This document shows positions 1-5,417 of a DNA stretch of 5,417 nucleotides, piece after piece. Made by a program: the position numbers and the translations under genes. The notes under the pieces are model-generated. The model searched no databases, was not told the origin of the DNA, and saw nothing but the letters and a program-made list of their open reading frames with translations. The stretch is from positions 1 to 5,417 of the forward strand of contig CAYZPY010000157.1 of assembly GCA_964480425.1 (NCBI GenBank), read 5' to 3'. How positions within the stretch are numbered: position 1 is the first letter of the stretch; every line of letters starts with the position of its first letter. This DNA comes from CAYYMD01 sp964480425. GTDB lineage: Bacteria; Planctomycetota; Phycisphaerae; SM23-33.

Positions 1-822
1 AATCCCGGCACGCTGGTCAAGATCATCGGCACCAGCACGTGCGACATGATGGTGGCTCCGCTGAGGCGCAAACTGCCCGACATACCGGGTCTTTGCGGCA
101 TCGTTCCCGGCAGCATACTTCCGAAGTACTTCGGTCTGGAGGCGGGTCAGTCGGCGGTGGGCGACATTTTCAACTGGTTCGTTAATTACATCCGTCCGGG
201 CGGTAAGACGGGCGACCACGAGGCGCTGACCCGGGATGCGGGTAAATTAAAACCCGGCGCCTCGGGCCTGCTAGCGCTGGACTGGAACAACGGCAACCGA
301 ACCATCCTGGTCGACCAGCGACTCACCGGTCTGCTGCTGGGACAGACGCTGTACACCACGCCGGGTGAAATATACCGGGCGCTCATCGAAGCCACCGCCT
401 TCGGCGCGATGACCATCATTAACAGGTTCGAGGAATACGGCGTGAAGGTCCGACGCGTTGTCAACTGCGGCGGCATAGCCGAGAAAAATCCCCTGGTGAT
501 GCAGATTTACGCCGACGTGACCGGCAGGCCGATGATGGTCTCACGCTCCGCCCAGACGTGCGCGCTGGGCGCGGCGGTTGCCGGCGCCGTCGTGGCAGGC
601 AAAAAGGCCGGCGGGCACAATACCGTCTCGGCCGCGCAGAAGGCAATGACGGGACTGAAACGCAAGGTGTACCGTCCCGACCGAAACGCGCACAGAGTTT
701 ACCGGCGACTTTACGGGCTGTATCGCCGGCTACACGATTCGTTCGGCACGCCCGCCAGCGACGGCGACATGTACGGCGTGATGAAGGAGATTCTGGACAT
801 CAGAAACGAGGCGCGGAAATAG
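1..822 (+). CDS. araB: L-ribulokinase, C-terminal part (5' end outside window)
   Basis: FGGY-family sugar kinase that transfers phosphate from ATP to L-ribulose, giving L-ribulose 5-phosphate in cytosolic L-arabinose catabolism. The frame is open from base 1, so the N-terminal half of the protein is missing; 273 residues are visible, ending in TAG. The visible part matches the C-terminal actin-like ATPase domain of AraB. It starts with KIIGTSTCDMM (residues 7-17), followed by GLEAGQSAVGDIF (45-57), LDWNNGNRT (93-101), the IEATAFGA helix (128-135) and the CGGIAEKNPLVMQI stretch (156-169). TCALGAA (186-192) follows. The GTSTC motif and the AGQSAVGDIF stretch are what I recall of ribulokinase rather than xylulokinase or glycerol kinase, and the adjacent araD supports this. 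araD begins 2 nt after the stop, so the two are very probably cotranscribed and perhaps translationally coupled. No frameshift or truncation is seen. The substrate call is by family plus context; the sugar-binding N-terminal domain is not visible. Confidence 0.93.
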   Translation, partial: NPGTLVKIIGTSTCDMMVAPLRRKLPDIPGLCGIVPGSILPKYFGLEAGQSAVGDIFNWFVNYIRPGGKTGDHEALTRDAGKLKPGASGLLALDWNNGNRTILVDQRLTGLLLGQTLYTTPGEIYRALIEATAFGAMTIINRFEEYGVKVRRVVNCGGIAEKNPLVMQIYADVTGRPMMVSRSAQTCALGAAVAGAVVAGKKAGGHNTVSAAQKAMTGLKRKVYRPDRNAHRVYRRLYGLYRRLHDSFGTPASDGDMYGVMKEILDIRNEARK

Positions 823-824
823 AC

Positions 825-1517
825 ATGCTTGAAGAACTCAAAGAACAGGTGCTCCTTGCCAACGTGGATCTGGTACGCTCGGGGCTGGTTGTGCTTACCT
901 GGGGCAACGTAAGCGGCGTCGACCGCTATGGCGGGCACGTGGTAATCAAGCCCTCGGGTGTGGATTACGAAAGCATGCGCCCGGAGGACATGGTCGTGGT
1001 GTCGCTGGACGATGGGCAGGTGGTCGAGGGCGACCTTCGCCCCAGCAGCGACACGCCCACGCACCTGGAGTTGTACCGCGCGTGGAAGGACACGGGCGGG
1101 ATTGTCCACACCCACAGCCGCTGGGCCACCGCATGGGCGCAGGGTCGGCGGGAGATTCCGCCACTGGGCACCACGCACGCGGACTTCGCGCCCGGGTATA
1201 TTCCCTGCACGCGCCCGCTGAACCCGGATGAAATCCGCGACGATTACGAAGCCAACACCGGAAGGGTCATCGTCGAGCGGTTCGCCAAGATCAAGCCGCA
1301 GGAGTATCCGGCCGTGCTGGTCGCCGAGCACGGTCCGTTCGCCTGGGGCGCATCTCCCGCCGAGGCGGTCAAAAACGCGATTATCCTGGAGGAGGTGGCC
1401 CGCATCGCCGCGGCCACCGTCGCCATAGCGCCCCACGCCGGGGAGATACAAAAAGAACTGCTCGACAAGCACTTCATGCGCAAGCACGGCCCGGATGCGT
1501 ATTACGGTCAATCTTAA
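825..1517 (+). CDS. araD: L-ribulose-5-phosphate 4-epimerase
   Basis: Zinc-dependent class II aldolase-family enzyme. It converts L-ribulose 5-phosphate to D-xylulose 5-phosphate by retro-aldol and aldol steps, feeding the pentose phosphate pathway. The 230 residues are nearly the length of the E. coli enzyme (231 residues), with similarity from end to end. Visible landmarks are TWGNVSGVDR (25-34), IKPSGVDYESM (41-51), PSSDTPTH (73-80), GGIVHTHSRWAT (91-102), GTTHAD (115-120), EHGPFAWG (168-175) and the C-terminal HGPDAYYGQ (221-229). By comparison with E. coli AraD, D76, H95, H97 and H169 should be the metal-site residues, with D120 and Y227 catalytic; all are present. The ATG at 825 gives the canonical N-terminus (MLEELKEQVL). 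The frame is open much further upstream, but that part overlaps araB and looks nothing like AraD. A weak GAGG at 808-811 is the only Shine-Dalgarno-like sequence. The gene is second in the araB-araD unit; no other gene follows it on this strand. Confidence 0.97.
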   Translation: MLEELKEQVLLANVDLVRSGLVVLTWGNVSGVDRYGGHVVIKPSGVDYESMRPEDMVVVSLDDGQVVEGDLRPSSDTPTHLELYRAWKDTGGIVHTHSRWATAWAQGRREIPPLGTTHADFAPGYIPCTRPLNPDEIRDDYEANTGRVIVERFAKIKPQEYPAVLVAEHGPFAWGASPAEAVKNAIILEEVARIAAATVAIAPHAGEIQKELLDKHFMRKHGPDAYYGQS

Positions 1518-1518
1518 T

Positions 1519-1574
1519 TGATTCGCTGACTCGTAAACGTAACAGAAGCGCATCATTTGCTAATCAACGAGTCA
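1519..1574. repeat. Octamer units in the araD-permease spacer
   Basis: Two adjacent 8-bp units, TGATTCGC (1519-1526) and TGACTCGT (1527-1534), start one base after the araD stop. The - strand of the other half of the spacer carries TGACTCGT (1574-1567) followed by TGATTAGC (1566-1559). TGATTAGC differs at one position from TGATTAAC at 3337-3344 in the lysS-permease spacer. I infer that both spacers hold members of one degenerate octamer family. The resemblance is short and could be partly chance in AT-rich spacer DNA. Confidence 0.4.
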
Positions 1575-1575
1575 G
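1526..1575. terminator. Inverted repeat between convergent genes, possible bidirectional terminator
   Basis: CTGACTCGT (1526-1534) and ACGAGTCAG (1567-1575) are perfect 9-bp inverted copies, separated by 32 nt. The element lies between the araD stop (1517) and the permease stop (1592), where two opposed transcripts must both end. It lacks the features of a strong intrinsic terminator: the loop is long, the stem is only moderately GC-rich, and no clear T-run follows on either strand. Its position fits a bidirectional terminator or transcript 3'-end stabiliser. It could instead be a by-product of inverted octamer units. Confidence 0.4.
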
Positions 1576-1591
1576 TATGTAATTAACTAAT

Positions 1592-3265
1592 TCATTCGTA
1601 CCTCAGCGCCTCGACGGGGTGCATTCGTGCGGCGCGCATGGCGGGGATAAACGCCCCGACCAGTCCGGCGATGATGGCGGATATGACGATTGACACGGCG
1701 GTGGAAAGGTTCACCTGGTTGGGGATTTCCTCGAACATGAATGTCTTTGCGGTCCACACGCGGAAACCGAACCACCTGTCGACGGCGTCCTGGATGGGAT
1801 TGATGTATCGAACAAAATAATATCCGCCGGTGGCCCCGAGCACCGATCCCACCAGTCCCACCGCGGCGCCGTACGAAAGGAAGATTCCCGCAACGCCGGC
1901 GTTCGATGCGCCGATGGCCTTGAGAACGCCGATGTCCCTGGTCTTCTGGACCACGACCATGTAGAAGATCACGAATATCAGCACCACCGACACCATCGAG
2001 ATAATGGCGAACATTATCACCGACAGCGTCCGCTGCCTTTCGATGGGACCGATAAGGTCGGCCTGCATCTCGCGCCACGTGCTGGCGCTTATCGAGGTCC
2101 TCGAAGCATCAGGATACCGGCGGAGGAAATCGTCGCATAGGTTCTGGATTTTGTTTTTCACTTTCACCAGCTCCAGCCCGCGCGAGTGCTCCTTGCGGAC
2201 CTTTACGTGCACGTGCGTGCAGCGGGCCGGCTGTACCAGTTGTGGCGGGTCGTCGACCGAATAGCGCGGATACATGTTGTTGTAAAGTTGAAGCGTTTCG
2301 AAGGGGATATAGACCGTTTCCTTGTCTATTGACCACACGTCGGTTTTACAATCGTCCACCACGGTGAATTCGGCAGTGTCGAGGGTGAGCGTGGCGGCGC
2401 CCATTCTCCGGCCGAGGGGTATGAACGACAGGAACAGGTTATGCCCCGGCGCGATGTACCGGATGGTTTTTCCGTCGTCGGTGCGGTGGCTGAGTTGGGG
2501 CAGACCCAGGCCAAGTATGATTCGATAATCGGGCGACTGCACTCCGGCCTTTTGGCACAATTCGGCCAGCTGCGTGCGGAGTTTCCGGACTTTTTCGGTT
2601 TCCTGTCCAGAGTCGGTCTTTTCGGCGGCTTCGAGGCGGGCGTGCACGTCGGCTATTTTCGTCCAGTACGACTCGGCGCGCCGGAGGCGGAAGACGGCGT
2701 CGTTGAGAAACCTAAGTGCACTTAGCGCCCTGTCGCTGACGGTCAGCTCACCGGCATCGTCGCGGGGCTCGGTATCCGCATCGAGCATGTCTTTGACTTT
2801 GTCTATTTCCCGGTCCAGACCCTTTAGCAGCAGTTCGACCGGCGGATTGAACGACGGTTGTGATTGTCCCTGCTGGAAATACAGCCCCCGCTCGAAATCC
2901 GACACGCGGGTGCTTTGCGGCAGGCGGATGCCGACCACCTGCGCCATGAATCTGTACCCGATGTCCGGGTCGCGGAGGAACGCCTGCGTCATGATGGAGG
3001 GGGTTGCTGACTCAACCTGAGGTACTTTTTCGTGAAGTTCGGCGATGAATTCGTCGTATCGCCCCATGCCGCCCAGCGAGCCCGAGGCGGCGACGATAAC
3101 GTCGCCGAAGAGTCCCTTGGCGGCGTCCTCGACCTTCTGGAGGAAGCCGCTCATTACGCTTATGACGATGAGCATCATCGCCACGCACAGGGCCACCGCC
3201 AGCACGGCGAAATACGCTATGACCCTGCTGCGCAAATATCTCAGGCACAGGAAAAGTTTGTACAT
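1592..3265 (-). CDS. LolC/LolE-like ABC transporter permease (FtsX/MacB-type) with enlarged extracytoplasmic domain
   Basis: Inner-membrane permease of the lipoprotein-releasing (LolCDE) type, which in this family passes lipoproteins from the inner membrane to LolA using the ATPase LolD. The 557 residues show the family's four-segment layout: one N-terminal membrane helix (about 15-40), a large extracytoplasmic domain (about 42-412), then three membrane helices (about 414-439, 455-485 and 518-541). TRDIGVLKAIGAS (442-454), following the second helix, and the terminal MHPVEALRYE (548-557) are typical of Lol permeases. LolC and LolE are about 400 residues, so this protein is some 150 longer. 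Most of the excess is a charged stretch at about 130-245, with a likely coiled coil near 176-240, between the early domain strands and the IILGLGLPQ motif (249-257). The ATG at 3265 gives a normal N-terminus (MYKLFLCLRYLRSR), but it is preceded by repeat DNA with no Shine-Dalgarno sequence. No LolD gene lies beside it. LolC versus LolE cannot be decided, and another MacB-like export role is possible. Confidence 0.85.
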   Translation of the reverse strand: MYKLFLCLRYLRSRVIAYFAVLAVALCVAMMLIVISVMSGFLQKVEDAAKGLFGDVIVAASGSLGGMGRYDEFIAELHEKVPQVESATPSIMTQAFLRDPDIGYRFMAQVVGIRLPQSTRVSDFERGLYFQQGQSQPSFNPPVELLLKGLDREIDKVKDMLDADTEPRDDAGELTVSDRALSALRFLNDAVFRLRRAESYWTKIADVHARLEAAEKTDSGQETEKVRKLRTQLAELCQKAGVQSPDYRIILGLGLPQLSHRTDDGKTIRYIAPGHNLFLSFIPLGRRMGAATLTLDTAEFTVVDDCKTDVWSIDKETVYIPFETLQLYNNMYPRYSVDDPPQLVQPARCTHVHVKVRKEHSRGLELVKVKNKIQNLCDDFLRRYPDASRTSISASTWREMQADLIGPIERQRTLSVIMFAIISMVSVVLIFVIFYMVVVQKTRDIGVLKAIGASNAGVAGIFLSYGAAVGLVGSVLGATGGYYFVRYINPIQDAVDRWFGFRVWTAKTFMFEEIPNQVNLSTAVSIVISAIIAGLVGAFIPAMRAARMHPVEALRYE

Positions 3266-3268
3266 CTT

Positions 3269-3340
3269 TAACTGGTTAACTGGTTAATCCGTTAATCAGT
3301 AAATCGGTAATCTGATCAAACGATAAACCGATCAACTGAT
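3269..3340. repeat. Degenerate tandem array of 8-bp units filling the lysS-permease spacer
   Basis: Read on the + strand from 3269, the spacer divides into nine contiguous octamers: TAACTGGT twice, TAATCCGT, TAATCAGT, AAATCGGT, AATCTGAT, CAAACGAT, AAACCGAT and CAACTGAT. Each ends in GT or GAT and has A at its second base. The first two are identical; the rest drift from a TAAcyGGT/AAcyGAT-like core. The array takes up nearly all of the 78 bp between the permease start codon and the lysS stop, and its AT-rich composition contrasts with the flanking GC-rich coding DNA. There are no unique spacers, so it is not a CRISPR array. Its function is unknown. Confidence 0.8.
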
Positions 3341-3344
3341 TAAC
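3291..3344. other. Long imperfect hairpin formed by the octamer array after lysS
   Basis: The half of the array nearest lysS is self-complementary. Bases 3291-3300 pair with 3335-3344 over 10 bp. After a 2x2 internal loop, 3303-3308 (ATCGGT) pairs with 3327-3332 (ACCGAT) over 6 bp, leaving an 18-nt loop that can pair a little further. In the lysS transcript this hairpin would start at the last base of the TAG stop and end 25 nt before the permease start codon. There is no T-run, so it is not a clear intrinsic terminator. It may act in mRNA processing, stability or attenuation between the two genes, or it may simply reflect the repeat units. Confidence 0.5.
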
Positions 3345-4792
3345 TATTCTGCGTTTTCGTCTCTGAGGATCGGAAACAGTATCACGTCGCGGATATTCTG
3401 GCGATTGGTCAGCAGCATCACCAGGCGGTCCATGCCGATTCCCAGCCCGCCGGCGGGCGGCATCCCGTGCCGCAGCGCCTTTATGAAATCCTCGTCCATC
3501 ACGCGCATGGTCTCTTCGGACGACTCCCCGCGAATCTGCCTGCGGAAGTTCTCCTCCTGGCGGCGGGGGTCGTTCAGCTCGGTGTACGCGTTTGCTATCT
3601 CCAGGCCCATCACGTAAAGTTCGAACCTCATCGCCAGCGACGGGTCGTCATCCCTGGGGCGCGTCAGGGGGCACAGTTCGGCCGGGTAGTCCACTACGAA
3701 CGTGGGGGAAATCAGGTGCGACTCGACTGTGGTCTCGAACAGGTCGTTAAGGACGATAGCGTCGTCCTTGTTGTCGACCTCGATGCCGAAGTTTGCGGCC
3801 TTTTGCCGCACGGCGTCGGCGTCGCTCATGGACACTCCGGCGTGCCTGCCAATGAGCTCTTCGTAAGTCGCCCGCCGGAACGGGCGCTTGAAATCTATCA
3901 TCAATTCGCCGTATTCCACGCTGGTCGCCCCGCAGACCTTTTCGGCGGCGGTGGAGATGAGCTCCTCGGTGAGATCCATCATGGTCTCGTAGTCGCCGTA
4001 GGCCTCGTACGCCTCCAGCATGGTGAACTCGGGATTGTGCCGCGCGTCTATGCCCTCGTTGCGGAAGTTGCGGTTTATCTCGAAGACCTTTTGCATCCCG
4101 CCCACCAGGAGTCGCTTGAGATACAGCTCCGGGCTGATCCGCATAAACAGGTCCGTATCCAGCGTGTTGTGATGCGTGACGAACGGTCTGGCCGCCGCGC
4201 CGCCGTATATCGGCTGCATCATGGGAGTCTCGACCTCGACGTAACCGTGCGACTTGAGCGCCTGGCGGAAATGGTCGATTATGGCGATGCGCTTCTTGAA
4301 CACCTCAAGCGAATCGGGATTGACCATGATGTCCAGGTAACGCCTGCGGTAGCGGGTCTCGGTGTCCTGCAGGCCGTGATATTTCTCCGGCATGGGCTCC
4401 AGCGACTTGCACAGCAGGGAGAGTTTCTCGGCCCAGATGGTGATCTCGCCTGTCTTGGTTCGTTGCAGCGGGCCTGCGACGGCCACAAGATCGCCCAGGT
4501 CCAGCAGGGCGGCAAGCCGCCAGGACTTTTCGTCCAGTGCGTTTTTCCGCAGCGCAATCTGTATGTCGCCGGTTTCGTCGCGGATGTGTGCGAATATTAG
4601 TTTCCCCATTTTCCTCATCAGCACCAGCCGCCCTGCGGCGTCGGCAAACTGGTCTTCTTTGTCGTCTTCGTACCGCCCGATGATGCCGGCGACAGGTTCG
4701 GCCGAATCGTATCGCCCGCCGTAGGGGTCGAAACCCAGCTCGCGAATTTTTTCGAGTTTGGCCTGTCTGTCTGCACGAACTTTCTCAAGCAT
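3344..4792 (-). CDS. lysS: Lysyl-tRNA synthetase, class II
   Basis: Cytosolic class IIb aminoacyl-tRNA synthetase that charges tRNA-Lys with lysine using ATP. From the ATG at 4792 it has 482 residues, slightly shorter than E. coli LysS (505) but complete. A helical N-terminus (MLEKVRADRQAKLEKIRELG) leads into the OB-fold anticodon-binding domain at about 54-125 (GRLVLMRKMGKLIFAHIRDE, then TGDIQIAL). The catalytic core follows: PEKYHGLQDTETRYRRRYLD (135-154), VETPMMQPIYGGAAARPF (187-204, motif 1 region), FEINRNFRNEGIDARHNPEF (237-256, motif 2), LEIANAYTELNDP (397-409) and GLGIGMDRLVMLLTN (449-463, motif 3). The protein ends IRDVILFP. All the usual motifs are present. The frame stays open 30 codons upstream to a TTG at 4882, but that extension has no family counterpart, so I chose the ATG; a weak GAGA lies 6 nt before it. 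gcvT ends 91 nt upstream and the permease follows after 78 bp of repeat. Confidence 0.97.
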   Translation of the reverse strand: MLEKVRADRQAKLEKIRELGFDPYGGRYDSAEPVAGIIGRYEDDKEDQFADAAGRLVLMRKMGKLIFAHIRDETGDIQIALRKNALDEKSWRLAALLDLGDLVAVAGPLQRTKTGEITIWAEKLSLLCKSLEPMPEKYHGLQDTETRYRRRYLDIMVNPDSLEVFKKRIAIIDHFRQALKSHGYVEVETPMMQPIYGGAAARPFVTHHNTLDTDLFMRISPELYLKRLLVGGMQKVFEINRNFRNEGIDARHNPEFTMLEAYEAYGDYETMMDLTEELISTAAEKVCGATSVEYGELMIDFKRPFRRATYEELIGRHAGVSMSDADAVRQKAANFGIEVDNKDDAIVLNDLFETTVESHLISPTFVVDYPAELCPLTRPRDDDPSLAMRFELYVMGLEIANAYTELNDPRRQEENFRRQIRGESSEETMRVMDEDFIKALRHGMPPAGGLGIGMDRLVMLLTNRQNIRDVILFPILRDENAE

Positions 4793-4883
4793 GGTAGTTC
4801 TCGTCAAGGGCGCTTCCGGGTCGTTGCGAATATCAAGGATGGACGTTTCGAAACAGAAATCTTCCACATTTACACCGGACAAG
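4793..4883 (-). promoter_or_regulatory. gcvT-lysS spacer: probable lysS leader with weak promoter candidate and a 10-bp palindrome
   Basis: This 91-bp gap lies between the gcvT stop and the chosen lysS ATG. On the - strand, TTGACT (4887-4882) overlaps the gcvT TGA and resembles a -35 box. At 17-bp spacing only GAAGAT (4864-4859) is available as a -10, a poor match, so a promoter here is speculative. GTTTCGAAAC (4845-4854) is a perfect 10-bp palindrome that could be a small operator or chance. The gap is also an open continuation of the lysS frame from TTG 4882. I see no T-box or other riboswitch structure. Confidence 0.22.
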
Positions 4884-5417
4884 TCAAGCCCCGCCGCCGG
4901 GATTGTAAAACGGAATGGCGGTTATTTCGGCGGGCGTTTCCGCCCGGGGCGTCACGACTTTAACCTGTTTGTCCCGCCCGGCCGCGCCGCGGCGCAGGCG
5001 AGCAATGGCGATTACCGCCTCAAGCGTGGGCGAATACGTGGCGCTGGTGACCGTTCCGATTTCATCGCCGCCGACGGTTACCGGCGCGCCCTGCCTGGGT
5101 ATATGCGCATCGGGTCCGTTGTTCTGCGCGTCGCTGAGCTTCAGCCCGACTGTCACCACGTCGGTGGGGCGACTTTTGATTCGTTCCAGGGCGTCGCGCC
5201 CGATGAAGTCCTTGTCCATGTTCACGGCGCCGTCCAGGCCCGCGGCGAGGGGGTCGATGGTCTCGTTGATTTCGTGTCCGTAGCGGGGCAGGGCGTCCTC
5301 GATGCGTATCACGTCGCGGGCGGCGTGCCCGGCCGGCGCGATGCAGTTCTCGGCAGCATTCCTCGTGATGTAATTCCACGCCTGTGCGGCAATCATGTTG
5401 GGAACAATAACCTCCAG
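4884..5417 (-). CDS. gcvT: Aminomethyltransferase (glycine cleavage system T protein), C-terminal part
   Basis: The T protein takes the aminomethyl group from lipoylated GcvH, releases ammonia and passes the one-carbon unit to tetrahydrofolate as methylene-THF. The gene runs off the right edge; 177 codons are visible before TGA, starting in-frame with LEVIVPN, about half the usual length of roughly 360-370 residues. The methionine at 5396 is internal. Family landmarks are GHAARDVIRIEDALPRYGHE (30-49), DPLAAGL (55-61), DFIGRDALERI (70-80), a VGLKL strand (90-94), IPRQGAPV (106-113), IGTVTSATYSPTLEAVIAIA (120-139) and a terminal PFYNP (169-173), covering the end of the folate-binding domain and the C-terminal barrel. 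The N-terminal half, which carries the conserved catalytic aspartate, is outside the window. Related folate-binding proteins (YgfZ, dimethylglycine or sarcosine dehydrogenase C-termini) are less likely given the ARD-IRIE and TSATYSPTL motifs. It is followed by lysS rather than gcvH. Confidence 0.88.
   Translation of the reverse strand: MEVIVPNMIAAQAWNYITRNAAENCIAPAGHAARDVIRIEDALPRYGHEINETIDPLAAGLDGAVNMDKDFIGRDALERIKSRPTDVVTVGLKLSDAQNNGPDAHIPRQGAPVTVGGDEIGTVTSATYSPTLEAVIAIARLRRGAAGRDKQVKVVTPRAETPAEITAIPFYNPGGGA

Noticed and set aside
558..824. In-frame upstream extension of araD (89 codons) inside araB
   Set aside because: The translation is arginine-rich shadow sequence, and AraD homology begins exactly at the ATG at 825.
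711..1556. Open frame of 281 codons on the - strand, antisense to araD and the end of araB
   Set aside because: It is opposite two well-recognised genes, and the translation shows no recognisable domain. It is a composition shadow.
1592..2078. Overlapping - strand frame (163 codons) within the 3' part of the permease gene
   Set aside because: It is an arginine- and histidine-rich translation in another frame of the same gene; the permease frame carries all the family motifs.
3269..3344. CRISPR array or IS remnant in the lysS-permease spacer
   Set aside because: Units are 8 bp and contiguous with no unique spacers. There is no transposase fragment or target-site duplication.
3467..4600. Open frame of 377 codons on the + strand, antisense to lysS
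   Set aside because: It lies entirely opposite a full-length, motif-complete LysS. Its product is low in family-like motifs, and such antisense frames stay open by chance in GC-rich genes.
4793..4882. TTG at 4882 as the lysS start
   Set aside because: The extra 30 residues match nothing I know in LysS, and the ATG at 4792 gives a typical N-terminal helix. It is kept only as a low-interest finding.
4793..4883. T-box or lysine riboswitch before lysS
   Set aside because: The gap is only 91 bp, and I found neither a T-box motif nor a multi-stem aptamer layout. T-box control of lysS is also not expected in a diderm of this kind.

Overview
The window is an ordinary chromosomal segment of a bacterium with a fairly GC-rich genome. 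It holds five protein genes in two convergent blocks. On the + strand are the 3' part of an L-ribulokinase gene (araB, running off the left edge) and a complete L-ribulose-5-phosphate 4-epimerase gene (araD), 2 nt apart. On the - strand, read from right to left, are the 3' part of an aminomethyltransferase gene (gcvT, running off the right edge), lysyl-tRNA synthetase (lysS), and a LolC/LolE-type ABC-transporter permease. The two blocks meet tail to tail at about 1518-1591. I see no rRNA, tRNA, CRISPR array, insertion sequence or phage gene.

Taxonomy is an inference. A LolCDE-type permease implies a diderm envelope. The enlarged extracytoplasmic domain of the permease, the lack of a clear Shine-Dalgarno sequence before it, the lysS-permease linkage and the short-period repeats in the spacers would fit a Planctomycetota (Phycisphaerae-like) genome. 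This is an impression only; no search could be run.

AraB phosphorylates L-ribulose and AraD epimerises the product to D-xylulose 5-phosphate, so the left block is the lower part of L-arabinose catabolism. The isomerase AraA is not in the window. The right block is mostly housekeeping: glycine cleavage T-protein, lysine charging, and a lipoprotein-export permease whose ATPase partner (LolD) is not in the window.

The least ordinary DNA lies in the spacers. The 78-bp gap between lysS and the permease is almost wholly a degenerate tandem array of nine 8-bp units. Its lysS-proximal half can fold into a long imperfect hairpin that includes the first base of the lysS stop region. The 74-bp gap between araD and the permease carries a perfect 9-bp inverted repeat, whose arms are built from octamers that look like the same family. 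The other item worth attention is a roughly 115-residue charged insert, partly coiled-coil-like, in the permease. I found no convincing new multi-gene system here.
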